Origin: a virus
Strand: one strand, 5' to 3'
Virus record (IMG/VR): IMGVR_UViG_3300022752_002834
Coordinates: 54,292 to 118,291 of that record
DNA: 64,000 nucleotides
In this document: positions 1 through 8,623 of the stretch, one piece after another
Numbering within the stretch: position 1 is the first letter of the stretch
Layout of the letters: every line of letters begins with the position of its first letter
Position numbers and translations under genes: made by a program
The notes under the pieces: generated by a model
Database searches by the model: none
What the model was told of the DNA's origin: nothing
Seen by the model: only the letters and a program-made list of their open reading frames with translations

Positions 1-727
1 TTTTGATATTGAATTTATCGTGATAATTTACTATGCTTGGGGTTTTGACCTTAATATCAAATAGCTTTGCTTCTGATATTAGTTCATAAATTTCTTGGTG
101 TGGATCTTGCTTCTCGTTTGCATAATACAAATAAGACAAGAAGAATTCTTTAGTATTATGAGCTTTATAATATGCACTCCAGTATGAACATACAGCATAC
201 GACACGCTGTGAGACTTATTGAATGCATATCTAGATGACTTTTCTATCCATCCGAATATCTGTTCCGCTTCTTCTTTAGATACTGTTCCAACGCGTTCAG
301 CACCCGCTATAAATGATTTCTTGACCTCGTTCATGAGATCAGCCTTTTTCTTTCCAATGGCCTTACGAAGAACGTCAGCCTCTTGTAGATTGAAACCAGC
401 GATCTTTTGGGCAATACGCATGGACTGTTCTTGATACACAAGAACGCCATAGGTTGACTTCAATATTTCTTCTAATGCTGGATGTAAATAAGTAACTTCT
501 TCCCGACCATGTTTTCTATCAACATAGTGCTGTGTCATGCTTTTGCCGTCAACATATGCCTTCAATGTTCCCGGCCTAATGATAGCAATAAGAGCAGACA
601 ATTCTTCTATGTTTGTTGGTGCTAATTTCTTAGCCCAAGATTTGCCTAGATTACTTTCAAGCTGAAAGATGCCCTTGGTTTTTCCTTCTGCAAATAATTG
701 CCAAGTTAACTTATCATTATAGTTCAT
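1..727 (-). CDS. dnaE: DNA polymerase III alpha-like (DnaE), C-terminal half, partial
   Basis: Fingers and following part of a family C replicative DNA polymerase; it runs off the window at base 1, so about 242 codons are visible. It opens MNYNDKLTWQLF and continues into the DnaE signature blocks GIFQLES, RPGTLKAYVDGK, YGVLVYQEQSMRIAQ and EADVLRKAIGKKK. Its ATG at 727 lies inside the last codons of the endonuclease gene 717..1091. The three catalytic aspartates are not here but in the separate gene 2436..4064. Joined end to end, the two products give a linker of about normal DnaE length, so the gene looks cleanly split rather than degraded. How the halves associate is inference. Confidence 0.9.
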   Translation of the reverse strand, partial: MNYNDKLTWQLFAEGKTKGIFQLESNLGKSWAKKLAPTNIEELSALIAIIRPGTLKAYVDGKSMTQHYVDRKHGREEVTYLHPALEEILKSTYGVLVYQEQSMRIAQKIAGFNLQEADVLRKAIGKKKADLMNEVKKSFIAGAERVGTVSKEEAEQIFGWIEKSSRYAFNKSHSVSYAVCSYWSAYYKAHNTKEFFLSYLYYANEKQDPHQEIYELISEAKLFDIKVKTPSIVNYHDKFNIK

Positions 728-1091
728 CATTTTGTAAATACTCAATAGCCTTCTGCAATATTACTCTATTGTCCTTAAACGCACCTATTCCCATGTTGCA
801 ATTGTGGCACAACCATCCTCTGAATTTATTAGTATCATGATTATGATCTAATACCCATCTTGTGCTTTTATTACCTCCACCAGATGATATTTGTTCTTCA
901 TTCCTATTACATATGGGACACTTATAATTTTCTGGTGGATTACCGTGTTCTTTTCGTAGTTCTTTTCTTTGTTTGCTCAATAAATTGTTGCATCTTTTGC
1001 ACTCTGGTCTGAGATAATTACTAGCACTATGTTTACTAAACTCAGAAATTGGCAAATCTTGTTTACATTTATTGCACTTTTTATTTGACAT
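717..1091 (-). CDS. Endonuclease VII-like HNH (His-Me) nuclease
   Basis: About 124 residues. N-terminal zinc-type cysteines (CNKCKQ, CKRC) precede the recombination endonuclease VII signature: CPICNR, then WVLDHNHDTNKFRGWLCHNC and the C-terminal GAFKDN..ILQKAIEYL. This is the T4 gp49 family, which resolves branched DNA; related proteins also act as mobile endonucleases. The ATG at 1091 (MSNKKC) overlaps the end of the exonuclease gene. The gene ends inside the start of the C-terminal polymerase half, so it sits between the two polymerase pieces. Whether it serves as the phage junction resolvase or as the invading homing enzyme cannot be settled from sequence alone. Confidence 0.85.
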   Translation of the reverse strand: MSNKKCNKCKQDLPISEFSKHSASNYLRPECKRCNNLLSKQRKELRKEHGNPPENYKCPICNRNEEQISSGGGNKSTRWVLDHNHDTNKFRGWLCHNCNMGIGAFKDNRVILQKAIEYLQNDEL

Positions 1092-1761
1092 ACAAGCCGC
1101 CGTTAGCAAAAGCTTTATCAAAATTCATGTTTTGGTAGATAGCTCTATGAGTTTTCATGAGCTTAATGAATATGTTAGCTTCGTCTTTTACGTCTTGCAA
1201 TGCGTCGTGAGCATTTTCTTTACTAAGTCCCATTCTTTCCCTTAATGCATCCATGCTTATAGATTTTACAGATGGATCGCTTTCTGTCCAAGCAAAAATA
1301 TTATCCATTATATCGAACTTATAAACTTTACTGAATAGTTTTTGCTGCCGACGATCCTTATCCCAAGGACCAAATTGTTCACATAGTCTGTTTATAATTA
1401 TCATATCGAATGATATAATGTTAAAACCAACTGGGATCGGATTAAAAAATGCATCGCCCTTCCAATTATACTGTAAAACAAATTTAGAAAATTTATCCCA
1501 CACAGACTTTAGTGCCGGTGCTTTTTCAAGAGATTCTCTAGTTTTGTTGGTGATCTTTAATGCTTCGTCCTCTACTGGATCTAAACCAGCGGCTATAGCC
1601 TTTTCTTCATCAAAGATTGGCTGTATCTCACTGTTAAATTGACCCTTGACAGAAAAGTTTCTTCCATCTAATGCCAATGCTGCGATCTGCGTTGGTTGAG
1701 TCTTGTGTGGATTGCGTGATCCCGTTTCAAAATCGAACACGACAAAATCTCTTGTAGCCAT
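1081..1761 (-). CDS. DEDDh 3'-5' exonuclease (DnaQ/exonuclease I-like)
   Basis: 226 residues. The DEDDh motifs are visible: VVFDFETG near residue 8 (D-x-E), FNIISFDMIIINRL in the middle (third acidic residue) and HDALQDVKDEA near the C terminus (H and last D). The family removes 3' nucleotides, either as polymerase proofreading or as a single-strand exonuclease. It lies between the two polymerase halves and is flanked by HNH genes on both sides. The polymerase's own PHP domain appears to have lost its metal ligands, so separate proofreading by this protein is a reasonable inference. Confidence 0.88.
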   Translation of the reverse strand: MATRDFVVFDFETGSRNPHKTQPTQIAALALDGRNFSVKGQFNSEIQPIFDEEKAIAAGLDPVEDEALKITNKTRESLEKAPALKSVWDKFSKFVLQYNWKGDAFFNPIPVGFNIISFDMIIINRLCEQFGPWDKDRRQQKLFSKVYKFDIMDNIFAWTESDPSVKSISMDALRERMGLSKENAHDALQDVKDEANIFIKLMKTHRAIYQNMNFDKAFANGGLYVK

Positions 1762-1766
1762 ATTGT

Positions 1767-2384
1767 TTATCCTATCTTTCTATCCAAATGTGTTAATGTT
1801 TGATATATATCTGATTTTTGATTTTGCAATACAATGGCCTCGCAAAAATCTAAAAACTCTCTCTCGCCCATATTTCCCTTCATAATATTAACTCTTTTAT
1901 GCACCCATTGAACATTTCCCTCTATATAAGGTAGCGACGGATCAATTCTGTCTAGCGATGCGTTAGCCTGTCCCATTCTATGTTCTAGATTGTTTCTTGA
2001 GAAGAACAAAAGTAATCCTGTGTATTTACATTTTCTATCTTGACTTAAAAATAATTCCCATATATATTCATTGGTTACATGGTAATCAATTTTCCTTTTT
2101 CTTGCTCCAGCCTTAATAGAAGATAAAAAAGCCCCCTGCATCTCTTTGTGTCCCGTATATTTAGGATTTTCTTCCCCACTAAGATAACATTTCTTTTTTC
2201 TAAATTTTACGCCATTAGATTTTAATATCTTCTGAATTTTCTTTGGGTATGAATTCAACTCTATTGCTATCGCTCTTGGGCTTTTACCATTCTTATATTG
2301 TTCTATTATATATGTATGGTCTAAGTCTTGTGCAAATTTTTTATCCGGTAAGAATCTTCCCTTATCGTTTCTTTTTAGTGTCAT
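1767..2384 (-). CDS. HNH homing-type endonuclease
   Basis: About 205 residues with the start taken at MTLKRND (2384), which has an AAGGAG ribosome binding site; the open frame extends 14 codons further upstream without one. Residues 30-55 (YKNGKSPRAIAIELNSYPKK) look like a helix-turn-helix/NUMOD-type DNA-binding segment. The C-terminal half has the phage HNH pattern CKYTG...SLDRID...Y..GNVQWVHK..NIMK. It directly follows the N-terminal polymerase half in transcription order and is the other flank of the cassette that splits the polymerase. Confidence 0.85.
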   Translation of the reverse strand: MTLKRNDKGRFLPDKKFAQDLDHTYIIEQYKNGKSPRAIAIELNSYPKKIQKILKSNGVKFRKKKCYLSGEENPKYTGHKEMQGAFLSSIKAGARKRKIDYHVTNEYIWELFLSQDRKCKYTGLLLFFSRNNLEHRMGQANASLDRIDPSLPYIEGNVQWVHKRVNIMKGNMGEREFLDFCEAIVLQNQKSDIYQTLTHLDRKIG

Positions 2385-2435
2385 TTTATTCTCCTTGTTT
2401 AAGACCTGTCTCAATGTCTTATACACGGAAATATT

Positions 2436-4064
2436 TTAAAACTGGTTAATATGTTGTTTATCTTTGATATACATAATTTTATCAAGCAAATTGATTCCTA
2501 GAATATCAAATTTCACATGACCAAGAGCCTCTAAATCTGACATTTCTAATCCGGCTATCTTTTCGCCCGATCCCCTTTGATTCACCATTGGACATACATT
2601 ACTTAATTTATTTGCTGAAATAACAATACCAGCAGCGTGTTTTCCTTGGGTTTTAAAAGTACCCTCTATATCTATTGCTTGTTGAAAGTATTCAGCATAC
2701 TCACCATCTAGTCTTCCATCGTCATTAATATAACAAAAATCTCTTAACTCATCAGCATTGTTGATTAACGCCCAGCGTATGATAGATCTTTCGTCATCTT
2801 CCATGTCTGCCAACTGGTCAGAAATTTCTGCTTCATTAGGTATTGATTTAGTTATAGCATTCATTTCTGCAAAAGAACAGGCTTCATGTATTCTCAATAC
2901 TTCCTTGATAGCACTTCTTCCTTGCAATCTACCAAATGTGATCATTTGACTAACATGATCTTTTCCATACTTATTTTTTAAATAGGCTATAACTTCATCC
3001 CTTTTGTTACCCGGAACGTCCATATCTATATCTGGTAGCGATATATGATCTTGTGTATTTCTTCCAGCGTTGTAGAATCTTGCAAATAGTAAATCATATT
3101 CTAGAGGATCTATCTTAGTAACACCAATAAGATATGAGATTAGACATCCCGCAGCACTTCCTCTTCCCGGTCCAGACAACCAACCCATATCATTTACATA
3201 TTTGATAATGTCTTGAACTATCAAGAAATATCCGAATAGATTAGCACTCTTAATAATATCAAACTCTTCTTTGAATCTATCTAGGTATTTTTGCTTATCT
3301 TCTTCTGTCGATACTTTATCCTGCGATATTAAGAGTGTTCTCCATCCTTCTCTGCATAGTTCTTTTAGATATTCTTCTTCTGACTGATTGTTAGGACATT
3401 GAAACTTTGGAAGAATCGGTTTACTCAAGATATTATAGTCTTCGCATTGGTTATATATTGATTCTAGTTCTGCTGTATTTAAGTTCTTAGACTCGTCTTT
3501 GTTTAAAACATAAAAGTTATCTTGCATAAAGTACACAAGCTTATCCATATGTTCTTGAGGATATTTTGAATCTACGCTTACACCGCCAAGACGATCTGGT
3601 TTTATTGTTTTTTGAATCTTAGTTAGCGTTGTCTTCATGTCTGAACACAATAAAATTCTATGCAGTTTAGCGTCTTTCTTTTCTGCATAATAACTGTGTG
3701 GAATATCTTTTGATGATGAAGAACTAAGTTTGATCAAATTATTTCTAGACAAGGTTTTATCCAAAAAATCTTTTGCAAGTTCTCCATTTTCATCCAAAGA
3801 CGAAACTAAAGAAATTAGATCGTTCCAACCACTCTTATTCTTTGCAAAAAGAGTAAAATTATCAAATGAGCATCCTATGATTGGCTTGATGCCAACCTTT
3901 TTACATGCTTGATAAAACGATACAGCTCCAGATATTGTCTTATAATCGCAAATACCACAAGCTACATATCCGTTGTCCTTGCACTTAGCAGCAAGCTCTT
4001 CTGGCTTAGAAAAACCACGCAATAGACTATAATGTGTAAAATTTTTCAATGGAAACCAAGACAT
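2436..4064 (-). CDS. dnaE: DNA polymerase III alpha-like (DnaE), N-terminal half with the palm
   Basis: About 542 residues, starting MSWFPLKNF at 4064 (GAGG ribosome binding site; an upstream TTG is less likely). The N-terminal PHP region keeps THYSLLRG but not the paired histidines of an active PHP nuclease. The palm is intact: GPGRGSAAGCLISY, the catalytic PDIDMDV (Asp ~345 and ~347), ITFGRLQGRSAIKEV, and the third Asp in VKFDILG (~520). The protein stops 22 residues later, at DKQHINQF, exactly at the palm-fingers boundary. The fingers follow in the separate gene 1..727. A promoter lies at 4098..4126. Confidence 0.93.
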   Translation of the reverse strand: MSWFPLKNFTHYSLLRGFSKPEELAAKCKDNGYVACGICDYKTISGAVSFYQACKKVGIKPIIGCSFDNFTLFAKNKSGWNDLISLVSSLDENGELAKDFLDKTLSRNNLIKLSSSSSKDIPHSYYAEKKDAKLHRILLCSDMKTTLTKIQKTIKPDRLGGVSVDSKYPQEHMDKLVYFMQDNFYVLNKDESKNLNTAELESIYNQCEDYNILSKPILPKFQCPNNQSEEEYLKELCREGWRTLLISQDKVSTEEDKQKYLDRFKEEFDIIKSANLFGYFLIVQDIIKYVNDMGWLSGPGRGSAAGCLISYLIGVTKIDPLEYDLLFARFYNAGRNTQDHISLPDIDMDVPGNKRDEVIAYLKNKYGKDHVSQMITFGRLQGRSAIKEVLRIHEACSFAEMNAITKSIPNEAEISDQLADMEDDERSIIRWALINNADELRDFCYINDDGRLDGEYAEYFQQAIDIEGTFKTQGKHAAGIVISANKLSNVCPMVNQRGSGEKIAGLEMSDLEALGHVKFDILGINLLDKIMYIKDKQHINQF

Positions 4065-4097
4065 ATATTTTCCTCGCAACTAGAACTCAATCAATCT

Positions 4098-4126
4098 ATT
4101 ATATCAACGTTAAGCCAAGAAAACAA
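4098..4126 (-). promoter_or_regulatory. Promoter of the polymerase transcript
   Basis: On the minus strand TTGTTT, 17 bases, TATAAT, about 34 bases upstream of the polymerase ATG. The -35 box falls in the U-tract of the preceding terminator, so terminator and promoter are interlocked. Confidence 0.6.
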
Positions 4127-4147
4127 TGGTGGGCAGTGTCACCCACC
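4119..4147 (-). terminator. Rho-independent terminator
   Basis: Minus-strand stem GGTGGG/CCCACC with an 8-base loop followed by ATTGTTTTC, just after gene 4164..4457. The same GGTGGG/CCCACC stem is used by the terminator at 30308..30350. Confidence 0.65.
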
Positions 4148-4163
4148 AGTGTTCTCTATACTA

Positions 4164-4457
4164 TCAACCATTTAATCCAAGTTGTTCTTTACTAGCCTTT
4201 GGTAAAGCGGCAACAAACTCTGGACCCTTGCTTTTGCACTTGTTATAAAGCTTTTTTAGAAATGCTTCGTAACTCATATTGCCTTTCATGCGTCCAAAAT
4301 TACTAATAGCATCTTTTACATCTTGTGGAGTTACTATGGGAAATGATCTATCTTCTGGAAAAAGAAAATCACTATCCTTTAGTTCATTGCGTTTCTTACC
4401 TTTGTAAGTTTTTTGATAGGCGTATAAATCTTCTACATCTTGATTAATTTTATTCAT
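4164..4457 (-). CDS. Small phage protein, DUF6582-like
   Basis: 97 residues, lysine-rich. The segment FPIVTPQDVKDAISNFGRMK followed by YEAFLKKLYNKCKSKG resembles the short domain (FPI...VR.AI.RFN) annotated DUF6582 in many phage structural and maturation proteins; I recall this only loosely. It starts within the end of 4450..4890 (translationally coupled) and is followed by a terminator, so it closes its transcription unit. Function unknown. Confidence 0.7.
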   Translation of the reverse strand: MNKINQDVEDLYAYQKTYKGKKRNELKDSDFLFPEDRSFPIVTPQDVKDAISNFGRMKGNMSYEAFLKKLYNKCKSKGPEFVAALPKASKEQLGLNG

Positions 4458-4890
4458 TATTAGTCTCCGTGTCAGTTAATGGACCGCCAGTTATCCAAGC
4501 ATCACAAGTTCTTGATCCAGCACATTTGAAATCAAATAATTCACAATATCCAAGATTTGCTTCACTAACAATTTCTTTAGATATTATCTCTTCATCTATT
4601 AATGTGGATGCTATTCCCTTTTCTATACATTCTATCATTTTTTCTTTGATTACAAATGCGGCGCAGTTTGAACACCGCATTGTTTTAGCTTCTTCTAACG
4701 AAGTTTTAAACAAGTCTGCTTTCGCTTGCCAAAAATCATCATTAGATAAATCTGGATTTGCTGGTCCATAGTTTGCCTTATCTACACAAATTTTTCTATT
4801 AGCTAGATTTAGACTAATATCTTGTGTTGCTTGTGGACACTCTATGCGAGCTTTAACTTGTTCAAATAATTCTTTTGTTCTGTCTACCAT
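4450..4890 (-). CDS. Cysteine-rich hypothetical protein
   Basis: 146 residues. Cysteines cluster as MRCSNCAAF, CIEKG, and GYCELFDFKCAGSRTCDAW near the C terminus, a spacing that suggests a metal or iron-sulfur site. The CxxC..CxxxxCDAW block recurs in phage proteins of unknown role encoded near head genes. It overlaps 4164..4457 by 8 bases. I cannot assign a function. Confidence 0.75.
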   Translation of the reverse strand: MVDRTKELFEQVKARIECPQATQDISLNLANRKICVDKANYGPANPDLSNDDFWQAKADLFKTSLEEAKTMRCSNCAAFVIKEKMIECIEKGIASTLIDEEIISKEIVSEANLGYCELFDFKCAGSRTCDAWITGGPLTDTETNNE

Positions 4891-4891
4891 A

Positions 4892-4963
4892 TTACACCTG
4901 TAATGATAAAAAGTTGTCTAGACCCATTTGTTCAATTAGTTTATTCATTGATTTATGTAACAT
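4892..4963 (-). CDS. Tiny ORF, 23 codons
   Basis: Reads MLHKSMNKLIEQMGLDNFLSLQV, with a GGAG six bases before the ATG and a stop that almost touches the ATG of 4450..4890. It fills the only gap between two close genes. It may be a real micro-protein or a translated leader; there is no homology I can judge. Confidence 0.4.
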   Translation of the reverse strand: MLHKSMNKLIEQMGLDNFLSLQV

Positions 4964-4985
4964 TGTTTTCTCCATTAAAAGTAAT

Positions 4986-5999
4986 TTACCAAGATTTACA
5001 AGCCCAATAACGAGCCTTCCATTTTGGGCCGGGATTATCGCAGTTGTGTCTAGCCCTAAAGCTCTTTCTTCTTTCTGGAATGTTCTTTTTGATTTTCATA
5101 TTTGGGTCACCAAATCTTACTATAACAACATTGCCACTCTCATTCTTAACATATACGGCGAACTTCTTAGGACCATCAGAAGTTCTAAATGGTTTATTGA
5201 GCGTTACCTTACGTCCTTGATATTCAGAAGCTTCACCAACATATGTTAATCGCCTACCATCTTTTTCGTAAATTCCTTGACGTTTATAATTATATACTTC
5301 TCCAGTTTTTGGATCTTCGTATTTGAAGCCAGCATCAGACTCAGGCTCTTCTATCTCTAATTCTGATGGCTCTTCAACTTCTTCTGGAGTATATTCGTCT
5401 TCATACTTACCGGGTTCGTAGTACTTTACAAAGTCATAAACATTCTGAATGTATATTTCGGCTTTAGAAATCATGTCCTTTGTCCAATCTTGGAATTCTA
5501 CAGACAAAGACATTCCCTTTAATCTCATTATGATTTCCATCAACTGATCATGCATTTTTTGGATTTGTTCTAATGCCATTTCATCGCCATCATCAGACTG
5601 AGCTTTTTTCCAAGCTTCTTTACTTGGTCTGTCTGGATCTCCCGGCTTGGCTGGCTTATAATTCTTACCTTCGCGTTCTCTTTTCTTTCTAATATTATCC
5701 CATAGTCCCGGCTTCTCACCAGCAACGTCCCACTCTTCTGTTTCTTCGCCAAAATCCTCGTACTCTGCTTCAGAAGGAACATAAAAATTGTCTTCTGTTA
5801 GTTCTTCGGCGTAGCCAGCTTCCATTTGTAATTCAAAATCAGCAGATTCTACACAATCACAATCTGCCGTGGCTTGACCAATACATATAGCAACTCTTTG
5901 CTTTTGATCTGGATAATCCTTTTTCATTGTTTCATTACCCATGCAGCGGGATACGAAAGCGTCCTTTTGTTCATCTTTTCGTCTATTAGGAATTGGCAT
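4986..5999 (-). CDS. Multi-domain phage protein with DUF5872-like and C-terminal basic module
   Basis: About 337 residues starting MPIPNRRKDE (GGAG site before ATG 5999). Order: residues 1-45 with DAFVSRCMG..RVAICIGQA; an acidic stretch; GLWDNIRKKREREGKNYKPA (DUF5872-like, ~97-116); a helical middle; acidic repeats (PEEVEEPSELEIEEPE); then the C-terminal module KKFAVYVKN, VRFGDPNMKIKKN, SFRARHNCDNPGPKWKARYW. The last module is common in phage head-associated proteins. Likely structural or head-assembly, but this is inference from recalled family contexts. Confidence 0.75.
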   Translation of the reverse strand: MPIPNRRKDEQKDAFVSRCMGNETMKKDYPDQKQRVAICIGQATADCDCVESADFELQMEAGYAEELTEDNFYVPSEAEYEDFGEETEEWDVAGEKPGLWDNIRKKREREGKNYKPAKPGDPDRPSKEAWKKAQSDDGDEMALEQIQKMHDQLMEIIMRLKGMSLSVEFQDWTKDMISKAEIYIQNVYDFVKYYEPGKYEDEYTPEEVEEPSELEIEEPESDAGFKYEDPKTGEVYNYKRQGIYEKDGRRLTYVGEASEYQGRKVTLNKPFRTSDGPKKFAVYVKNESGNVVIVRFGDPNMKIKKNIPERRKSFRARHNCDNPGPKWKARYWACKSW

Positions 6000-6861
6000 G
6001 ATGTTCTCCACTGTTAAAGATTAATGTCTTAGCTTCTTCGAATATATTGTTCATACTCCATTCTGGAATTCTACTTTGAAAATGATTCTTTATATCTTGT
6101 ATCATTTGGTGATTTGGATCTTGTGTTATTTCCATCCACCCAATAAAATAGTTCCAGATTCTATCTTCTAATACTAGTCGATACTTTACGCCATTTGGGC
6201 GACTAAATCTATGATTCCATTTCAATTGTGGCAAGCATATATTTTTACCACCCCATTGTCTAAATTTTTCTGCTATATAGCCCTCTTCTCCACCGAATCC
6301 TTTAAAATTTGTATTTATGCCCTTCCAAGCAGATTTTTTAAAAGATAACAAACCCATTCCCTGCATTGGAATTTCAAAAGGCTTACATGCATTGTAAGAT
6401 TGGGCGTCTGTAGCCCATATTCCATACATATCTCCACGCCAAACTGGATCAAAGTGCGTAGAATAATGCTTTAAATCATCATACCACAATGGACCTTGAA
6501 CTAAGTCTTTGCACGGGTAATGATGCTCAAAATAGGATAAGAGATTATTGATACCATTATCTTGAATAAGAACATGGCAATCTATTATAAGTACATACTC
6601 CCCGTCAGAATACTCCACAATATCATACTTATTGAAAGATGACTGTCTCTTTTTATATGGTATGTATTTTCCACGTACAGCATTTTCTACAAACTTTTTG
6701 CACTCTTTACCATGTTGTCCATCTGGATTGCTATCTAATACTATAAACTCAACAGCATCTTTATCCGCACATATTGGGTGATACATTCTCAATGATTGTA
6801 TGGAGAAAAATACTCCATCATAATCATCATAAGTCGCCATGCCTATTGTCAATTTTTTCAT
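5986..6861 (-). CDS. Glycosyltransferase, GT-A fold (GT2/GT27-like)
   Basis: 291 residues. GT-A features: TIGMATYDDYDGV at the N terminus, the nucleotide-binding region with VLIIDCHVLI (a D-x-H metal motif, as in GT27), and the acceptor-side block QGMGLLSFKKSAW...GFGGEEGYIAEKFRQWGGK. Phage enzymes of this kind decorate DNA bases, virion proteins or host surface sugars; the substrate cannot be read here. It overlaps the downstream gene and follows the RecB-like nuclease by two bases. Confidence 0.85.
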   Translation of the reverse strand: MKKLTIGMATYDDYDGVFFSIQSLRMYHPICADKDAVEFIVLDSNPDGQHGKECKKFVENAVRGKYIPYKKRQSSFNKYDIVEYSDGEYVLIIDCHVLIQDNGINNLLSYFEHHYPCKDLVQGPLWYDDLKHYSTHFDPVWRGDMYGIWATDAQSYNACKPFEIPMQGMGLLSFKKSAWKGINTNFKGFGGEEGYIAEKFRQWGGKNICLPQLKWNHRFSRPNGVKYRLVLEDRIWNYFIGWMEITQDPNHQMIQDIKNHFQSRIPEWSMNNIFEEAKTLIFNSGEHHANS

Positions 6862-6863
6862 GT

Positions 6864-7883
6864 TTAACCCGGTGCAGAATAAAAGCCTATATCAAATCCG
6901 GGTTTGGTGCATTGTTTTATAGCTTCATCCATACCCTTGGTTTTAAGTACGTTCTCTATATGTATACACATATTGGTGTCTGTTCCCGGCCAGTTATTCT
7001 TGCAATAATGGCACAATTTAGTGCATTTCCAGCCCTGTCTATCTTCTGATATTGGTTTTGGAGTATTATTTTTCTGTATGTCTTTGAACCTCTCTTTTAG
7101 CATATTTAGGAATCTAGACTCATCTGCTTTGTCAAAACACATAGAAAATGGTCCACCATCCTTAATAAAGAAAATGCTCATTATAGACTGTTTGTATTCT
7201 GGAAATAATTTTGATATTGCATAGTTGTATAGCAAAAGCTGTGGATCTGAACATAACTTTTCATATGTTTTTTCCTCGCCCGTAGCCCAATCAAGCCTTC
7301 TGCCAGTTTTCCAATCGATTACTTCTATAATACCATCAGAAGACTCTGTAACTAAGTCTATAGTACCCTTGATTGCTAACTGACCTTTAATCATCTTACC
7401 ATTTACTTCATATTCATAAAACGCCCAATCTTCATCTATCGGTATATCGAAATGTGGCTCTGCTGCAACTATCTTTCTATACCTTGGATCAAACTGACCA
7501 TCATTATATGATAGAGTGTCCCAAACGAGTTTCAAACAATCATTTTGATCAGCTTTGGAGAAACTGTTTTTTGATTCGGATGTATAAAAATTGTAACTTT
7601 TCTGCAAAAGCTCGTCTATGAACTTAGCTGTATACAGTTCTGATTTTTTGATATTAATCTCACCAACAGCCTCGTCTTGAATACATAGTTTTAGTTTTTT
7701 AGGATTATCTTGTGCGAACTTCTTTAGTTTTGCTAAGACTTCCATCACTTTATGGACTATGGTTCCAAGCTCTGCCTTTTTACCACTATCTGATTGATGA
7801 CCAAGTACGTATGTAATAAAGTACTGCATTTGGCAGTATGCATAATTATTATAACTAGATGATCTTATGTATGTTACTAGCAT
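6864..7883 (-). CDS. PD-(D/E)XK nuclease, RecB/Cas4-like with Fe-S cysteines
   Basis: 339 residues. The RecB-family nuclease core is clear: GTIVHKVME (His motif ~45), KGTIDLVTES (catalytic Asp), EVIDWKTGR (the D..E/K motif) and DPQLLLYNYA (the QxxxY motif). Cysteines at the C terminus (KCTKLCHYCKNNWPG...C) with an upstream Cys fit an iron-sulfur cluster as in Cas4/AddB. It lies between primase/dNMP kinase and a glycosyltransferase in the replication cluster. Probably end-processing in recombination or host DNA degradation. Confidence 0.88.
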   Translation of the reverse strand: MLVTYIRSSSYNNYAYCQMQYFITYVLGHQSDSGKKAELGTIVHKVMEVLAKLKKFAQDNPKKLKLCIQDEAVGEINIKKSELYTAKFIDELLQKSYNFYTSESKNSFSKADQNDCLKLVWDTLSYNDGQFDPRYRKIVAAEPHFDIPIDEDWAFYEYEVNGKMIKGQLAIKGTIDLVTESSDGIIEVIDWKTGRRLDWATGEEKTYEKLCSDPQLLLYNYAISKLFPEYKQSIMSIFFIKDGGPFSMCFDKADESRFLNMLKERFKDIQKNNTPKPISEDRQGWKCTKLCHYCKNNWPGTDTNMCIHIENVLKTKGMDEAIKQCTKPGFDIGFYSAPG

Positions 7884-7884
7884 A

Positions 7885-8622
7885 TTAGCTCCAAAGATGA
7901 GAATATATTTTTAATGTTTCGAACAACTGATTGAGATCCAGATTAGAATTATCTATAACGAGATCGAAGTTGTTCCAATCATAATTCTTTTTATCTAGAG
8001 CAGATTCTGCTTCAAAATCACTATTGAATATATCTCTTGTTAATCTTATGACTTTTCCACCGGCTTTCTTTATTGCGTCTACTTCATTGGGAAATCTAAC
8101 ATCTGGTATGATCGCTATTTCAGAATTATCGGATAATATATTTTTAAGTGTGTATTCTGCCCAAGCGTCAGATTTTATTTTTCGAATAATCGATGTTCCA
8201 AAATACTCTAAAAATTCTCGTATAGTTAGGTTTTCTTCGCTGGCATTTCCACCGGGAAGATCAGACCAAATAAAAGGTGTCTTCTGATTCTTATCATCAT
8301 TGGATCCATATACCAGCTTTGAATCTAGACCAAATAGATTTATAGCCAAATCCTTTAGTGGGTCTGCAAAGTGATAAACTTTTATGTAGGGCCATAGTTC
8401 TTTTTCAGCATACTCTACAAATACTTGATCTTTTCTGGTAACGTCAAATATACCATAGCCAACTTTGCCAGAATTATCTTTTGTTGATACAGCCAAAGAT
8501 CCATCTTGCTCAATAAAAAAGTCTGATATCATTCCCCTATTTGCAAGAACCACACCATTTATGTAGTTAGCAACAGTATTTTTACCAGCCTGTTTTCTAC
8601 CAGATATGCCTACGATCTTCAT
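7885..8622 (-). CDS. Deoxynucleoside monophosphate kinase
   Basis: 245 residues. P-loop GISGRKQAGKNT at residues 5-16; YHFADPLKDLAINLFGL and REFLEYFGTSIIRKIKSDAW are characteristic of phage dNMP kinases (T4 gp1 family), as is AIIPDVRFPNEVDAI. The enzyme phosphorylates dNMPs to dNDPs and so completes the dNTP supply set with NrdA/B, dUTPase, ThyX and dCMP deaminase. It sits in the replication operon two bases from the primase. Confidence 0.92.
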   Translation of the reverse strand: MKIVGISGRKQAGKNTVANYINGVVLANRGMISDFFIEQDGSLAVSTKDNSGKVGYGIFDVTRKDQVFVEYAEKELWPYIKVYHFADPLKDLAINLFGLDSKLVYGSNDDKNQKTPFIWSDLPGGNASEENLTIREFLEYFGTSIIRKIKSDAWAEYTLKNILSDNSEIAIIPDVRFPNEVDAIKKAGGKVIRLTRDIFNSDFEAESALDKKNYDWNNFDLVIDNSNLDLNQLFETLKIYSHLWS

Positions 8623-8623
8623 A

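Noticed and set aside
728-2435. Group I or II intron interrupting the polymerase gene
   Set aside because: The interval holds an unrelated exonuclease gene and both polymerase pieces have their own start and stop; no intron core was recognised, though splicing was not formally excluded.
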